Assembly (NCBI GenBank): GCA_900540205.1
Contig: UQER01000009.1
Span: 41,367-105,366 of the forward strand
Reading direction: 5' to 3'
DNA: 64,000 nt
DNA from: an uncultured Porphyromonadaceae bacterium
GTDB lineage: Bacteria > Bacteroidota > Bacteroidia > Bacteroidales > Muribaculaceae
Shown here one piece after another: positions 40,890 to 50,910 of this stretch. The first letter of the stretch is position 1, and each line of letters begins with the position of its first letter. The position numbers and the translations under genes were made by a program. The notes beneath the pieces are model-generated. The model was not told the origin of the DNA and did no database searches. It saw only the letters and a program-made list of their open reading frames with translations.

Positions 40890-43800
40890 ATGAAAAAAAC
40901 AGCCATTTTAGCAGCCTCTCTGCTGGCTGCGGCCGGCATGCAAGGTGCCGAAGCCCTCTGGATGCGTCATGCGGCCATCTCGCCCGACGGCAGCCGAATC
41001 GCCTTTGAATATAAAGGCGACATATACACAGTTGGTGTTGACGGAGGTACCGCCACGCGTCTGACATCGCACCCGGCCTACGAATCAAACCCCGTATGGA
41101 GTCCCGACAGCCGACAGATAGCATTTGCAAGCGACCGTCATGGCAATTTCGATGTGATGCTGATGGATGCACCCGGTGGCGAAGCACGCCGCCTGACTTC
41201 CAACTCCGCATCGGAGATTCCGGAAGTGTTCTCGCCCGACGGCGAACTGGTCTACTATTCCGCTGCCATACAGAACCCGGCAAAGTCGGTGATGTATCCG
41301 TCAGGCCGGATGACACAGCTCTATGCAGTGAGAACTGATGGCGGAAAGACCCTGCAGGTTATGCCCACGCCTGTGAAAAAGCCTGTGTTTACCCCCGACG
41401 AAAGCACGCTGCTTTATCAGGACCTCAAGGGGTTCGAGAATGAATGGCGTAAGCATCACACTTCATCGGTGTCGTGCGACGTGTGGGCGCTTGACCTCGC
41501 CACCGGTAAGCATACCAACCTGACCGACCGTCCCGGCGAGGACCGCAACCCTGTGGTCTCGTCCGACGGCAAAACCGTCTATATCCTCAGCGAACGCGAT
41601 GGAGGCAGCTTCAATGTCTGGGCCTTCCCGATGTCCGACCCCTCCGCTGCGCGCCGTCTCACCGATTTTACCACTCATCCCGTGCGTTTCCTCTCGCGTG
41701 CTGCCAACGGCACCATGGCATTCACTTACAATGGTGAGCTCTACACCATGGCGTCTGACACTGCCGCTCCGCGCAAGCTCGCAGTCGAGATTGTCGCCGA
41801 CCAGCCTGAGGAGGTGGAAATGCTGAAAGTTAAGCCTCAGAATGCGGTTGTATCCCCCGACGGCAAGATGGTGGCGTTCCTCGACCGCGGCGATGTGTTC
41901 GTCACTTCGGTGGAATATCCTACCACAGTGCAGGTGACCCGCACACCGCAGGCCGAGATGCATCTGAGCTGGGGCGCCGACAGCCGATCACTGTACTATA
42001 CTTCCGAGCGGTCTGGACATAAGAACATCTACAAGGCATCCATAGCACGCAAGGACGACCCCAATTTTGCCGCCGCCACAGCCGTGACTGAGGAACCTGT
42101 GATTGAAGTGGCAGCAGGGAGCGGTGATGAATATTCGCGTCCGCTCATATCGCCCGACGGAAAGAAGATGGCTTTTGTGAAGAACAGGAACAACCTCATG
42201 GTGATGGACCTGGCCTCAAAAGCTGTGCGCCAGCTCACCCACGGCGAGACGTATCCTGGTCAGGACGACGGCATGGGCGCAGTATGGAGCCCCGACAGCC
42301 GTCTGCTTGCCATAGAACTTGTGCCGGAGATGCGCGATCCATACAGCGACATCGCTCTGGTGGAGGTGGAGAGCGGCCGCATCACCAATCTCACCAACTC
42401 CGGTTATTTCGAGGAGTCGCCCCGTTTCGTTCTCGACGGCAACGCCATCATATTCAAGACCGACCGTTACGGCATGCGAGCTCACGCATCGTGGGGTTCG
42501 CAGTACGATGTGATGATCGTGTTCCTCAATCGCGCCGCACGCGACCGTTTCATGCTCAGCGAGGAGGATTATGCCCTGCTTAAAGATGCCGAGAAAAAAT
42601 CGGACAACAAGGAGAAAGATGCCGACAAGAATGGAAAGGCCGATAAAAAATCAAAGAAAGATACCGGCAAAACGGCCGAAAAGGAGCAGGAGGCCATTGT
42701 TGTGGAGCTTGACAACATCGACACCCGTGTGATGAGGCTCACCCCCTATTCGTCGGAACTTTCCGATGCCATTGTCACTGCCGACGGCGACAATCTGTAT
42801 TATCTCAGCGAGTTCGAGGATGGCTACGACCTGTGGAAACTTCCGCTGCGCAAGCGTCAGCCCAAACTGGTGTCGAAACTCGGAGCACAGACCGGCGTGT
42901 CACTGCAGGCACCCAAGGACGGCAAGTCCATTTTCCTCATGGGCGCCAAAATGCAGAAACTCGACCCCAAGACCGACAAGCTTACGGCCATCACTTCGGA
43001 TGCCACTCATGAGATTGACCGCGCTGCCGAACGTCAGGCCATGTTCGACAACATGGCTGTGGAGGAGGCCGCCCGCTTCTACAACAAGGGGATGCACGGC
43101 GTTGACTGGCCTGTAATGGTTGAGAACTACCGCCGTTTCCTTCCGCATATCAATAACAACTATGATTTTGCCGAACTTCTGAGCGAGATTCTGGGCGAAC
43201 TGAACGTGTCGCACACCGGAGGCCGTTACCGCCCGGCGGCTGCATCGTCGGCCGACCGCACTGCATCGCTCGGACTGCTTTACGATATGAGCTACGACGG
43301 CACCGGACTGAAAGTCGACGAGGTGATTGTGAACGGTCCGTTCGACAAGGCCGCATCCAAAATGGTTCCCGGCTCTATCGTGAAATCCGTGGGAGGAGTG
43401 GAAGTGGCTGCCGACACCGACATGGCATCGCTTTTCAGGAATCTTGCAGGAAAGAAAGTGCTTGTAGGCTTTGTCACCCCTTCAGGCGAAAGCTACGAGG
43501 AGGTGGTGAAACCGATCTCGGCCGGCGCTGAGAATGCGCTGCTCTACGACCGCTGGGTGCGCAACCGTGCCGCCGACGTGGAGAAATGGTCGAACGGGCG
43601 GCTGGGCTATGTGCACATTCCCTCGATGGCCGATGCTTCGTTCCGCCCCATGTATGCCGACCTTCTCGGTAAATACGCCAATGCCGAAGGGGTGGTGATT
43701 GACATACGCTGGAACGGCGGCGGCCGCATGCACGAGGATATAGAGGTTCTGTTTACCGGGGAGAAATATCTGACTCAGGAAATCCGCGGCAAGGATGTGT

Positions 43801-44165
43801 GCGACATGCCTTCGCGCCGCTGGAACAAACCGTCGGTGATGCTCGTGGCCGAGCCCTGCTACAGTAATGCACACGGCACGCCGTGGGTCTACAAACATCA
43901 GAAAATCGGCAAGGTGGTCGGCGCTCCGGTTCCGGGCACCATGACTTCGGTGAACTGGGTGACCATGCAGGACCCCACGATGGTGTTCGGTATCCCAGTA
44001 ATCGGTTACCGCACTGCCGAGGGATATTATCTTGAAAACTTCCAGCTTGAGCCGGACGTGAAGGTGTACAACACGCCCGAAGATATAGCCGCAGGCGAGG
44101 ACCGCCAGCTGCGCACGGCAGTAGAGACGCTGCTGCGCGACATTGACGCTAAAAAACAGAAATAA
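40890..44165 (+). CDS. Tricorn-like S41 family protease
   Basis: 1091 residues with a signal peptide (to about residue 20), so it acts in the periplasm. Two WD40/TolB-like propellers (from about 25 to 780, with repeats such as ISPDGSRIAFEYKGDIYTV and WSPDSRQIAFASDRHG) precede a C-terminal PDZ domain and the S41 protease core. Tricorn landmarks: ELNVSHTGG (serine-histidine pair), VIDIRWNGGGRMHEDI, the nucleophile region EPCYSNAHG and YYLENFQLEPD (glutamate). A Lys/Asp-rich insert (about 565-600) separates the propellers. It ends 12 bp before a C1B peptidase, pointing to joint peptide degradation. Confidence 0.9.
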   Translation: MKKTAILAASLLAAAGMQGAEALWMRHAAISPDGSRIAFEYKGDIYTVGVDGGTATRLTSHPAYESNPVWSPDSRQIAFASDRHGNFDVMLMDAPGGEARRLTSNSASEIPEVFSPDGELVYYSAAIQNPAKSVMYPSGRMTQLYAVRTDGGKTLQVMPTPVKKPVFTPDESTLLYQDLKGFENEWRKHHTSSVSCDVWALDLATGKHTNLTDRPGEDRNPVVSSDGKTVYILSERDGGSFNVWAFPMSDPSAARRLTDFTTHPVRFLSRAANGTMAFTYNGELYTMASDTAAPRKLAVEIVADQPEEVEMLKVKPQNAVVSPDGKMVAFLDRGDVFVTSVEYPTTVQVTRTPQAEMHLSWGADSRSLYYTSERSGHKNIYKASIARKDDPNFAAATAVTEEPVIEVAAGSGDEYSRPLISPDGKKMAFVKNRNNLMVMDLASKAVRQLTHGETYPGQDDGMGAVWSPDSRLLAIELVPEMRDPYSDIALVEVESGRITNLTNSGYFEESPRFVLDGNAIIFKTDRYGMRAHASWGSQYDVMIVFLNRAARDRFMLSEEDYALLKDAEKKSDNKEKDADKNGKADKKSKKDTGKTAEKEQEAIVVELDNIDTRVMRLTPYSSELSDAIVTADGDNLYYLSEFEDGYDLWKLPLRKRQPKLVSKLGAQTGVSLQAPKDGKSIFLMGAKMQKLDPKTDKLTAITSDATHEIDRAAERQAMFDNMAVEEAARFYNKGMHGVDWPVMVENYRRFLPHINNNYDFAELLSEILGELNVSHTGGRYRPAAASSADRTASLGLLYDMSYDGTGLKVDEVIVNGPFDKAASKMVPGSIVKSVGGVEVAADTDMASLFRNLAGKKVLVGFVTPSGESYEEVVKPISAGAENALLYDRWVRNRAADVEKWSNGRLGYVHIPSMADASFRPMYADLLGKYANAEGVVIDIRWNGGGRMHEDIEVLFTGEKYLTQEIRGKDVCDMPSRRWNKPSVMLVAEPCYSNAHGTPWVYKHQKIGKVVGAPVPGTMTSVNWVTMQDPTMVFGIPVIGYRTAEGYYLENFQLEPDVKVYNTPEDIAAGEDRQLRTAVETLLRDIDAKKQK

Positions 44166-44177
44166 AACGATATTGTC

Positions 44178-45431
44178 ATGAATAAAGGAATTTCAGCTAT
44201 GGCGGTTATGGTGGCTACCGGACTGACCGCCGCCGCATACACGGATTTCGTCCCTGCATCAGGAATGTCGGTGCAGTGCGATACACCTGATTCGGTTGCC
44301 GTCGAGCAGCCCGACACGGTAAAATTCCAGTTTACCGATATCACTGTGGTGCCCACCACATCGGTCAAGGACCAGAACAAGAGCGGCACATGCTGGTGCT
44401 TTGCCGGCACGTCGATGTTCGAGGACGAGATTGTGCGTAAAGGTGGAAAGCCGCTCGACCTCAGCGAGATGTTCACCGTGCGTCAGTGCTATCTTGAAAA
44501 GGCCGACCGTTATGTGCGCATGTACGGACACGCAAACTTCGGTGCGGGCGGCAGCATCATGGATCTGCCCTATGTATGGAACCGTTACGGTGCCGTGCCC
44601 GAGGAGGTGTACTCCGGTCTGGAATATGGCGAGGACAAGCACGTTCATGGCGAGCTTGACGCCGTGCTGAAAGCCTATCTTGACGCCATTGTGAAAAATC
44701 CCAACAAACGCATATCCACAGCATGGCGCAAAGGCTACGAGGCCATCCTCGACGCTTATCTCGGCAAAGTGCCTGAGGAATTCACCGTTGACGGCCGCAC
44801 ATACACACCGCTTACATATGCCCAGTCGCTGGGTCTGAACATGGACGACTATGTGCCTGTCACATCGTTCATCCATCATCCTTTCTACGAACCTTTCGTG
44901 ATCGAGGTGGCCGACAACTGGCAGTGGGCGCCTTATGAGAATGTACCGATGGAGGAACTCAAGGCCATCGTCGACAACGCCATTGCCAACGGTTACCCCG
45001 TGGTGTGGGCTGCCGATGTGAGCGAGGGCGGTTTCAAATGGAATGAAGGTTTTGCCGTGATGCCCAAGGAGCGCACGGCAGCCGATATGGAGGGGACTGA
45101 ACTTTCGCGTTGGGTGAAACTCAGCGACAAAGAGCGCAGCGCCAAGCAGTTCGACATACACGGCCCTGTTGAAGAGATTGAAGTGACGCAGGAGAGCCGT
45201 CAGGAAATGTTCGACCGTCAGGAAACCACCGACGACCACGGCATGGAGATTGTGGGCATCGCAACCGACCAGAACGGCAAGCGTTATTACAAAGTGAAGA
45301 ACTCCTGGGACACCAATCAGGTTTACGACGGATTCTTCTATGTATCGGAGCCCTATTTCCTGGCCAAGACCCTCAATATCCTTGTGCACAGGGATGCGCT
45401 TCCTAAGGAGATTGCAGAAAAAATTTTCTAA
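44178..45431 (+). CDS. C1B aminopeptidase (bleomycin hydrolase/PepC-like), exported
   Basis: 417 residues. The papain-type catalytic residues are C72 (DQNKSGTCWCFAGTS), H354 (TDDHGMEIVG) and N375 (KVKNSWDTN), in the C1B arrangement. An N-terminal hydrophobic segment (ISAMAVMVATGLTAAA) looks like a signal peptide, unlike cytosolic PepC, so a periplasmic location next to the tricorn-like protease is likely. It trims peptides from the N-terminus. 24 bp separate it from the next lipoprotein gene. Confidence 0.88.
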   Translation: MNKGISAMAVMVATGLTAAAYTDFVPASGMSVQCDTPDSVAVEQPDTVKFQFTDITVVPTTSVKDQNKSGTCWCFAGTSMFEDEIVRKGGKPLDLSEMFTVRQCYLEKADRYVRMYGHANFGAGGSIMDLPYVWNRYGAVPEEVYSGLEYGEDKHVHGELDAVLKAYLDAIVKNPNKRISTAWRKGYEAILDAYLGKVPEEFTVDGRTYTPLTYAQSLGLNMDDYVPVTSFIHHPFYEPFVIEVADNWQWAPYENVPMEELKAIVDNAIANGYPVVWAADVSEGGFKWNEGFAVMPKERTAADMEGTELSRWVKLSDKERSAKQFDIHGPVEEIEVTQESRQEMFDRQETTDDHGMEIVGIATDQNGKRYYKVKNSWDTNQVYDGFFYVSEPYFLAKTLNILVHRDALPKEIAEKIF

Positions 45432-45455
45432 CCGGCTTTAACGCAAGTCCACACT

Positions 45456-47720
45456 ATGCAAAGCCGACCTACATCACTGACAATGTGGACGCTGTGGCTC
45501 GCCACGGCGTTCACATTGCTGTTTGTAGGCTGCAGCCGGAATTTACCCTGGCGGCATGAGGGGAGTGTGGCATCCTCTGCCGCATGGCAGCTTTGGCCCG
45601 ACAGCATAGACTTCCGCAACGGTCTGGTGATCCGCGCGTTCGGTGATTCGCTCCTGCAGGTGCGGGTGGAGGGGAACTGCCTGCGCGATGTGTCGTGCCG
45701 TTCCCGCATTCAGGAAGCATCCGCCCCCGATGTGTCAACCGGTGTTCCCCTTGTTGATGCGCTTTGTGCTCTGGAAACGCGTGTTGGGCTTCCGGACACC
45801 TGGAACGAGAATATCCCTTATGCGGTGTTCCTTAATCCATTGTCTCTCAAATGGGCTACGGGAATACTTCACGGCAGACTGAAAGACGGCTATGTGGTGC
45901 CGGGCATAAGTCAGGGCCTGACGTGGCCCGTGGTGACCGGCAATCCGTACTGGCTGTTGGCTGCTGTGGAGGTTGCAAAGGCCGGAGGCGGACGCCTTTG
46001 GCTCGATGAAGTGGCCGGTGTTGCCGCCAATATGCTTGAAGAGGACCTCAGGATTGCATATAACCCCTTCACATCGCTGTTCTACGGAATGCCGCAGCGC
46101 TGGACCTCACTGTCCGGCATCATTCCCGACTGGATGCTTCCTGCCGACCAGTTTGCCGTTCAATCGTTCTCGGTGAATGCCGCCTACTGCGGGGCGTTGA
46201 AGGGACTGTCCGATGTCGGCAGATCGATGGCGATGCGCAATGAAAAAATCCGGCATGAGATTCCGGCCCCCGATGCCGATTCTCTCCGGCATGCGTTGCA
46301 TCGTGGTTTCTGGCTGCCGGGACAGCAGATGTTCGGCGCCATGCTCTATGGCTTCCCCATGGCTCCGGTATGTGCGGAGTTTACCGACAACGTGGCGCAG
46401 GCGGTGGCTGTTATCGACGGAGTGATTTCCGAGCCTGTGGCACAGGCTGTTTTCGCTCGTGCCGTGCCGTCCGACGGACATGATGCACTCTTTTACCCGT
46501 CGCCACAGCCGGTGTCGGCTGCAAATGCCGGTGTCGTGGATCTGGCATTGCTTGCCTCGGCTGCCGCCGGAGCAGGCTCCCCGGAAGCTTACAACCGCTA
46601 CTTTGCCGCGCTTATTGCCGCGCAGGCGCAATCGCTGCTCGGCACGGGAGCGGTTGCCAGTATGACTTGCGCCCCACTGAACGGGTTGATTTTGCGCGGA
46701 GTGCTCGGAGCACGGTTCACATTCGACGGCATTACGCTGGCGCCAAATGTGCCGCACTGGTTCGGCGACGAGACCGTTGTGCGCGGACTAAGGTGGCGCA
46801 AGTCGGTGCTGAACATCGTTGTGCGCGGACATGGCCGCAACGTGCGCAGCTGTACCGTCAACGGCGAACCTTCACCTTTGCAGCTCCCATCTGCTGCTGA
46901 AGGCGAGCATAACATTGTGATAGAGCTTGACAGTGCTAATGACATGACGCCGACCGATGCCCCCGATGGAACGACGGAGCCGTTGCCCGAGGCTCCGGAA
47001 GTGACATGGCCCGTGAGCAACCGGGCTGTGATCATGTCGGACGGCGCGGGTGTGAGCAGTGAAAGACTGCACCGGGTATGGCTGAACGGCGTGGCCGAAC
47101 CTGAAGATATAGACAACACATTTGAGCTTGCGCCTGTAAGCGGACTGACCTCGGTGCAGATTGCAACTCTGAATGGTAACGGTGTCGCGGGGTTTTCGGC
47201 ACGGCCGCACATTGTCCTGCCTGAAAGGGGGGAAGTGCGTGTGAGTTTGCCTGAGGTTGCGCGTAGCGGTGCAAGAGTGCCCGGGCACGACAAGGTGTCG
47301 GATGATTTTGTTGAATCTGACCGCAACCACAACCGCAACATACGCTTCGAGGTTGTGGCTCCTGCCGATGGAGATTACATCGTTGATGTGCATTATCTGT
47401 CGGGGCTCGGTATCGTCAATGCGCGCCGACGTACGGCACTCCGGCATCTGATGGTCAACGGAACCCGCGCCGGGGTTCTTGTGTTTCCGCAGCTGACACA
47501 GTATAACCGCGGACTGGGGGGCGAGTCAGCCGGTCAGCTTCTGGCCGCATCGTTCAGCAATCCGCTGCCGGTGCACCTTAAACGGGGATACAACAGCATA
47601 GAGTTACGCTATTTCCAGATCACGCCCGTATATCTTGATCCGACCACAAATTGTATTGTGGCTGATTATGTGCGATTTATTTTACTTACACATCAATATA
47701 AAAAACAGATTAATACCTAA
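45456..47720 (+). CDS. Lipoprotein with (alpha/alpha)6-glycosidase-like and CBM-like regions
   Basis: 754 residues with a lipobox near residue 25 (LLFVGC). The middle (about 90-450) has the helical-hairpin pattern of an (alpha/alpha)6 toroid (LVDALCALETRVGLPDTW, WPVVTGNPYWLLAAVEVAKA). A beta segment (about 430-490, VRGLRWRKSVLNIVVRGHG) resembles the C-terminal sheet of GH65/GH36-like enzymes. The last ~150 residues (FEVVAPADGDYIVDVHYLSG, HLKRGYNSIELRY) look like a CBM6/35-type module. I cannot name the family or the catalytic acids. Its stop overlaps the start of the GH13 gene by one base (TAATG), implying translational coupling and a shared glycan role. Confidence 0.6.
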   Translation: MQSRPTSLTMWTLWLATAFTLLFVGCSRNLPWRHEGSVASSAAWQLWPDSIDFRNGLVIRAFGDSLLQVRVEGNCLRDVSCRSRIQEASAPDVSTGVPLVDALCALETRVGLPDTWNENIPYAVFLNPLSLKWATGILHGRLKDGYVVPGISQGLTWPVVTGNPYWLLAAVEVAKAGGGRLWLDEVAGVAANMLEEDLRIAYNPFTSLFYGMPQRWTSLSGIIPDWMLPADQFAVQSFSVNAAYCGALKGLSDVGRSMAMRNEKIRHEIPAPDADSLRHALHRGFWLPGQQMFGAMLYGFPMAPVCAEFTDNVAQAVAVIDGVISEPVAQAVFARAVPSDGHDALFYPSPQPVSAANAGVVDLALLASAAAGAGSPEAYNRYFAALIAAQAQSLLGTGAVASMTCAPLNGLILRGVLGARFTFDGITLAPNVPHWFGDETVVRGLRWRKSVLNIVVRGHGRNVRSCTVNGEPSPLQLPSAAEGEHNIVIELDSANDMTPTDAPDGTTEPLPEAPEVTWPVSNRAVIMSDGAGVSSERLHRVWLNGVAEPEDIDNTFELAPVSGLTSVQIATLNGNGVAGFSARPHIVLPERGEVRVSLPEVARSGARVPGHDKVSDDFVESDRNHNRNIRFEVVAPADGDYIVDVHYLSGLGIVNARRRTALRHLMVNGTRAGVLVFPQLTQYNRGLGGESAGQLLAASFSNPLPVHLKRGYNSIELRYFQITPVYLDPTTNCIVADYVRFILLTHQYKKQINT

Positions 47721-49573
47721 TGAAACGATTCTCATTGCTGGCGGCCGCACTCATGGCAGGCGCGTCGCTGTTCGGAGCCAAAAAGGCACCGATGGTAACA
47801 AATGTTGAGCCTCCCTACTGGTGGGTAGGCATGGCCAATGACACCTTGCAGGTGATGCTCACCGGGCCGGACATCGCTCAGGCTTCGGCCGAGGTGGATT
47901 ATTCCGGAGTGAAGCTTGACAGGCAGGTAAGCCTTGACAGCCCCAACTACAAGCTGCTCTATTTCACCATTGCGCCGGACACCAAACCGGGCAAGATGCC
48001 TATCCGCCTGAACCTCGATGGTCGCAAGCACACTCTTGATTACGAGCTGAAAGCGCGCGACATGAAAGGGGAGGACTACGAAGGCTTCTCGGCGGCCGAT
48101 GTGCTCTATCTGCTCATGCCCGACCGCTTTGCACAGGGTGATGTGGTAGCGGCCACCGACCTTGAATACAACGATGCCCCCGACCGCACCCAGCCCTCGA
48201 CACGTCACGGCGGCAACCTGAAAGGTATAGCCGACAAACTTGACTATCTCGACTCGCTCGGAATCACGGCCATCTGGAGCTGTCCCGTGCTGGAGAACGA
48301 TATGCCGGGCGGCTCATATCACGGTTATGCCACCACCGACTACTACCGCATCGACCCGCGTTTCGGCACCAACGCCGACTGGCAGGAGCTGATAGCGCAG
48401 GCGCACAAGCGCGGAATCAAGGTGGTGATGGACATGATTTTCAACCACTCCGGCAGCAACCATCCCTGGATGAAGGATATGCCTTCGAAGGACTGGTACA
48501 ACCATCCGGAAGGGAACGAACTGACCAACTTCCGCCTCTCCACCATCCACGACCCCTATGTGTCCGACTACGACCTTGACCACACTGTCAACGGCTGGTT
48601 CGTTTCGGCCATGCCCGACCTCAACCAGAAGAATCCCCACCTGATGAAGTATCTTATCCAGAACTCCATATGGTGGATTGAATCGTCGAAAATCAACGGC
48701 ATCCGCATGGACACCTACCCCTATGCCGACATGCAGGGGATGGCGCAGTGGGCGGCCGACGTGCTCAAGGAATATCCCAATTTCAACATCGTGGGCGAAT
48801 GCTGGTATGGCAACGAGGCCGGCCCGGCATTCTGGCAGAGCGGCAGCAAGATCAATCCGGTGGAGACAAACCTCCCCACGGTGATGGACTTCAAGTACAA
48901 CATCGACCGCGAAAAGATGTTCTTCGAGGAGACTGACCCGTGGAACGGCCTGAACCACGTGTACGACCATCTCGCACTCGATTATCTATATCCCGATCCC
49001 CAGCACATCCTGACATTCCTCGACAACCACGACACCGACCGTTTCCTTCCTGAAATGCCCGATTCGCTCGGCGTGTGGAAGCAGGCGCTGGCGTTCCTGC
49101 TCACATCGCGCGGCATTCCCCAGCTCTACTACGGCACCGAGTTGCTCATGAACGGTACGAAGAAAATCTCCGACGGCTACATCCGCCTCGACATGCCCGG
49201 CGGCTTCCCCGGCGACAAAGTCGACGCATTTACCCGCGAGGGACGCACCGACATGCAGAACGAGGCATGGGATTATCTGTCGCGTCTGCTGCAGTGGCGT
49301 CGCGGCGAGGCCAACGATGTAATTGCCAAGGGCACGCTCAAACATTTCATGCCGCAGAACGGCATCTATGCATACGAACGCCGTCTGGGCGACAAGCAGG
49401 TGGTGGTGCTCCTCAACGGCCAAAGCGAGCCGAACACCGTCACAATGGAGCGCACGCTGGAGATTCTGCCTTATGGCAAAACCATGCGCGACCTCGTGAG
49501 CGGCAAGGATGTGACCATCACCGAGGAGATGACTTTCGCTCCCCGTCAGGTGATGATTCTTCAGAATTTCTGA
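47720..49573 (+). CDS. GH13 alpha-amylase family enzyme (neopullulanase/cyclomaltodextrinase-like), exported
   Basis: 617 residues: signal peptide (1-19), an Ig-like N-terminal domain (about 25-115, NVEPPYWWVGM) and the GH13 barrel. The four conserved regions are intact: MDMIFNHSG, GIRMDTYPYAD with nucleophile D331, IVGECWYGN with acid/base E360 and FLDNHDTDRF with D438. A C-terminal beta domain follows. It resembles SusA-type periplasmic neopullulanases that cut maltooligosaccharides or cyclodextrins. No SusC/SusD pair is in the window, so this is not a complete starch locus. Confidence 0.93.
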   Translation: MKRFSLLAAALMAGASLFGAKKAPMVTNVEPPYWWVGMANDTLQVMLTGPDIAQASAEVDYSGVKLDRQVSLDSPNYKLLYFTIAPDTKPGKMPIRLNLDGRKHTLDYELKARDMKGEDYEGFSAADVLYLLMPDRFAQGDVVAATDLEYNDAPDRTQPSTRHGGNLKGIADKLDYLDSLGITAIWSCPVLENDMPGGSYHGYATTDYYRIDPRFGTNADWQELIAQAHKRGIKVVMDMIFNHSGSNHPWMKDMPSKDWYNHPEGNELTNFRLSTIHDPYVSDYDLDHTVNGWFVSAMPDLNQKNPHLMKYLIQNSIWWIESSKINGIRMDTYPYADMQGMAQWAADVLKEYPNFNIVGECWYGNEAGPAFWQSGSKINPVETNLPTVMDFKYNIDREKMFFEETDPWNGLNHVYDHLALDYLYPDPQHILTFLDNHDTDRFLPEMPDSLGVWKQALAFLLTSRGIPQLYYGTELLMNGTKKISDGYIRLDMPGGFPGDKVDAFTREGRTDMQNEAWDYLSRLLQWRRGEANDVIAKGTLKHFMPQNGIYAYERRLGDKQVVVLLNGQSEPNTVTMERTLEILPYGKTMRDLVSGKDVTITEEMTFAPRQVMILQNF

Positions 49574-49609
49574 CCCGCTCCGGCTGATAATTAAGTAAAA
49601 GTAAAGAAA

Positions 49610-50116
49610 ATGAAACGTATAGGAATCCTGTCTGACACCCATTCCACATGGGATGAACGCTTTGCCACACATTTCGCCGACTGCGACGAGGTGTGGCATG
49701 CCGGCGACATAGGCTGCATCGACGTAATCCGCCGCCTGGAAGAGACGGTGCCGGTGGTGCGTGCCGTCAAGGGGAACATCGACTCCGGTGTGGTGGCGCG
49801 TTCGTTCCCCGAATCGCAGAGTTTCACTGTGGAGGGTGTGAACGTATTCCTTACACATATAGGCGGTTACCCGGGGCGTTACAGCCCCGGGATAATGCGC
49901 CGCATCATTGACGCGCGTGCGCGGCTGTTTGTATGCGGCCACAGCCACATACTGAAAGTGATGTACGACAAGGAACTCGACACCCTGCACATCAATCCCG
50001 GTGCTGCAGGCCATCACGGATGGCACAAGGAGCGCACACTGATCAAACTGACCATCGACGGCAGCGATATGCGCGATCTGGAGGTGATCGAGCTTGGAAA
50101 ATTCAAGGTTCAGTGA
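49610..50116 (+). CDS. Metallophosphoesterase (YfcE/MJ0936 family)
   Basis: 168 residues with all motifs of the family: GILSDTHSTWDER, HAGDIGCIDV, AVKGNID, FLTHIGGYPG and VCGHSHILKV. It needs two metal ions and probably hydrolyses a phosphodiester in the cytosol; the natural substrate is unknown. It follows the GH13 gene by 36 bp and may be the last gene of that run. Confidence 0.93.
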   Translation: MKRIGILSDTHSTWDERFATHFADCDEVWHAGDIGCIDVIRRLEETVPVVRAVKGNIDSGVVARSFPESQSFTVEGVNVFLTHIGGYPGRYSPGIMRRIIDARARLFVCGHSHILKVMYDKELDTLHINPGAAGHHGWHKERTLIKLTIDGSDMRDLEVIELGKFKVQ

Positions 50117-50200
50117 CTATTGCGTAGATGATGTTGTAAAGCTGCGAAATTCCGGTCAACAATGTCGTGACGGGCGGTCAACTGGATGGTTCCATCATAT

Positions 50201-50300
50201 TGTAGGGTCGCGGCCTGACGCGACTGCTACCGGACAGATTCGCGCGGTGGTTACAGATTGGTAATTACGATGTTGCAGTCGCGACAGGTCGCGACCCTAC
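50201..50300. repeat. REPIN-like inverted repeat, family A copy 2
   Basis: The left arm (50201-50230, TGTAGGGTCGCGGCCTGACG onward) differs by two bases from the arm at 5726. The right arm (50273-50300) is a near reverse complement, with a 42-bp spacer that is unlike the spacer of copy 1. Conserved arms with a different middle are typical of REP doublets. Confidence 0.7.
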
Positions 50301-50380
50301 GTTAGGATGGTGCGCATTAACAACATGGTTGTGATGGAAATTCGTTTAAAATTTAACAGCTACTTTGATATTGTTATATT

Positions 50381-50884
50381 ATGAAAATCAGACAATTAAT
50401 TCCGCTGGCGGTTGCTGCGGCGCTTGGAGCGGCAACATTCACCGGATGCAAGACAACCGAAGCAAACTATCAGGCGGCCTATGAGAAAGCCCTGGCCAAA
50501 CGTACCGAGGGTCTCACCGAGGAGGAACTGGCCGGATTCCGTCGTGAGGAAGCCATGCCCAAAACCGTCTACAAAGGCGATTCCATCCCTCTGAAAGGGA
50601 TGTATGTCCGCTGGGTGGAAGGTGGTGTGGACAAACGCGCCCTCACCTACAACGTTGTGGTAGCGTCATTCCGTCAGAAATTCAATGCCGCTTCGGTGAT
50701 GAAACGCATGCAGGATGGCGGCTACGACCACGCAGTGCTTGTGGAGGACAAAGAGGGCCGCTACTACGTAGGCGCCACTACCACCGCCTCGCTCGACACC
50801 GCCGTTACCACCCTCCGCACCCTTCAGTCCACCTCCCCCGTAGCGCTCCGCTCCCCCCATCCCTACATCCTTAAACGCCCGTAA
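50381..50884 (+). CDS. SPOR-domain lipoprotein
   Basis: 167 residues with lipobox ATFTGC (Cys about 23). A charged helix follows (YEKALAKRTEGLTEEELAG), then a C-terminal SPOR-like domain (about 90-150: YNVVVASFRQKFNAASVMKR and YYVGATTTASLDTAVTTL). SPOR domains bind glycan strands stripped of stem peptides at division sites, so a cell-division or wall-remodelling role is likely. It lies between REPIN-like elements. Confidence 0.75.
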   Translation: MKIRQLIPLAVAAALGAATFTGCKTTEANYQAAYEKALAKRTEGLTEEELAGFRREEAMPKTVYKGDSIPLKGMYVRWVEGGVDKRALTYNVVVASFRQKFNAASVMKRMQDGGYDHAVLVEDKEGRYYVGATTTASLDTAVTTLRTLQSTSPVALRSPHPYILKRP

Positions 50885-50910
50885 ATAATAACTAAAACAG
50901 AGACAACGCC

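Noticed and set aside
44259..45389. 376-codon frame opposite the C1B peptidase
   Set aside because: The plus strand carries the catalytic Cys, His and Asn in correct order; the opposite frame has no recognisable feature.
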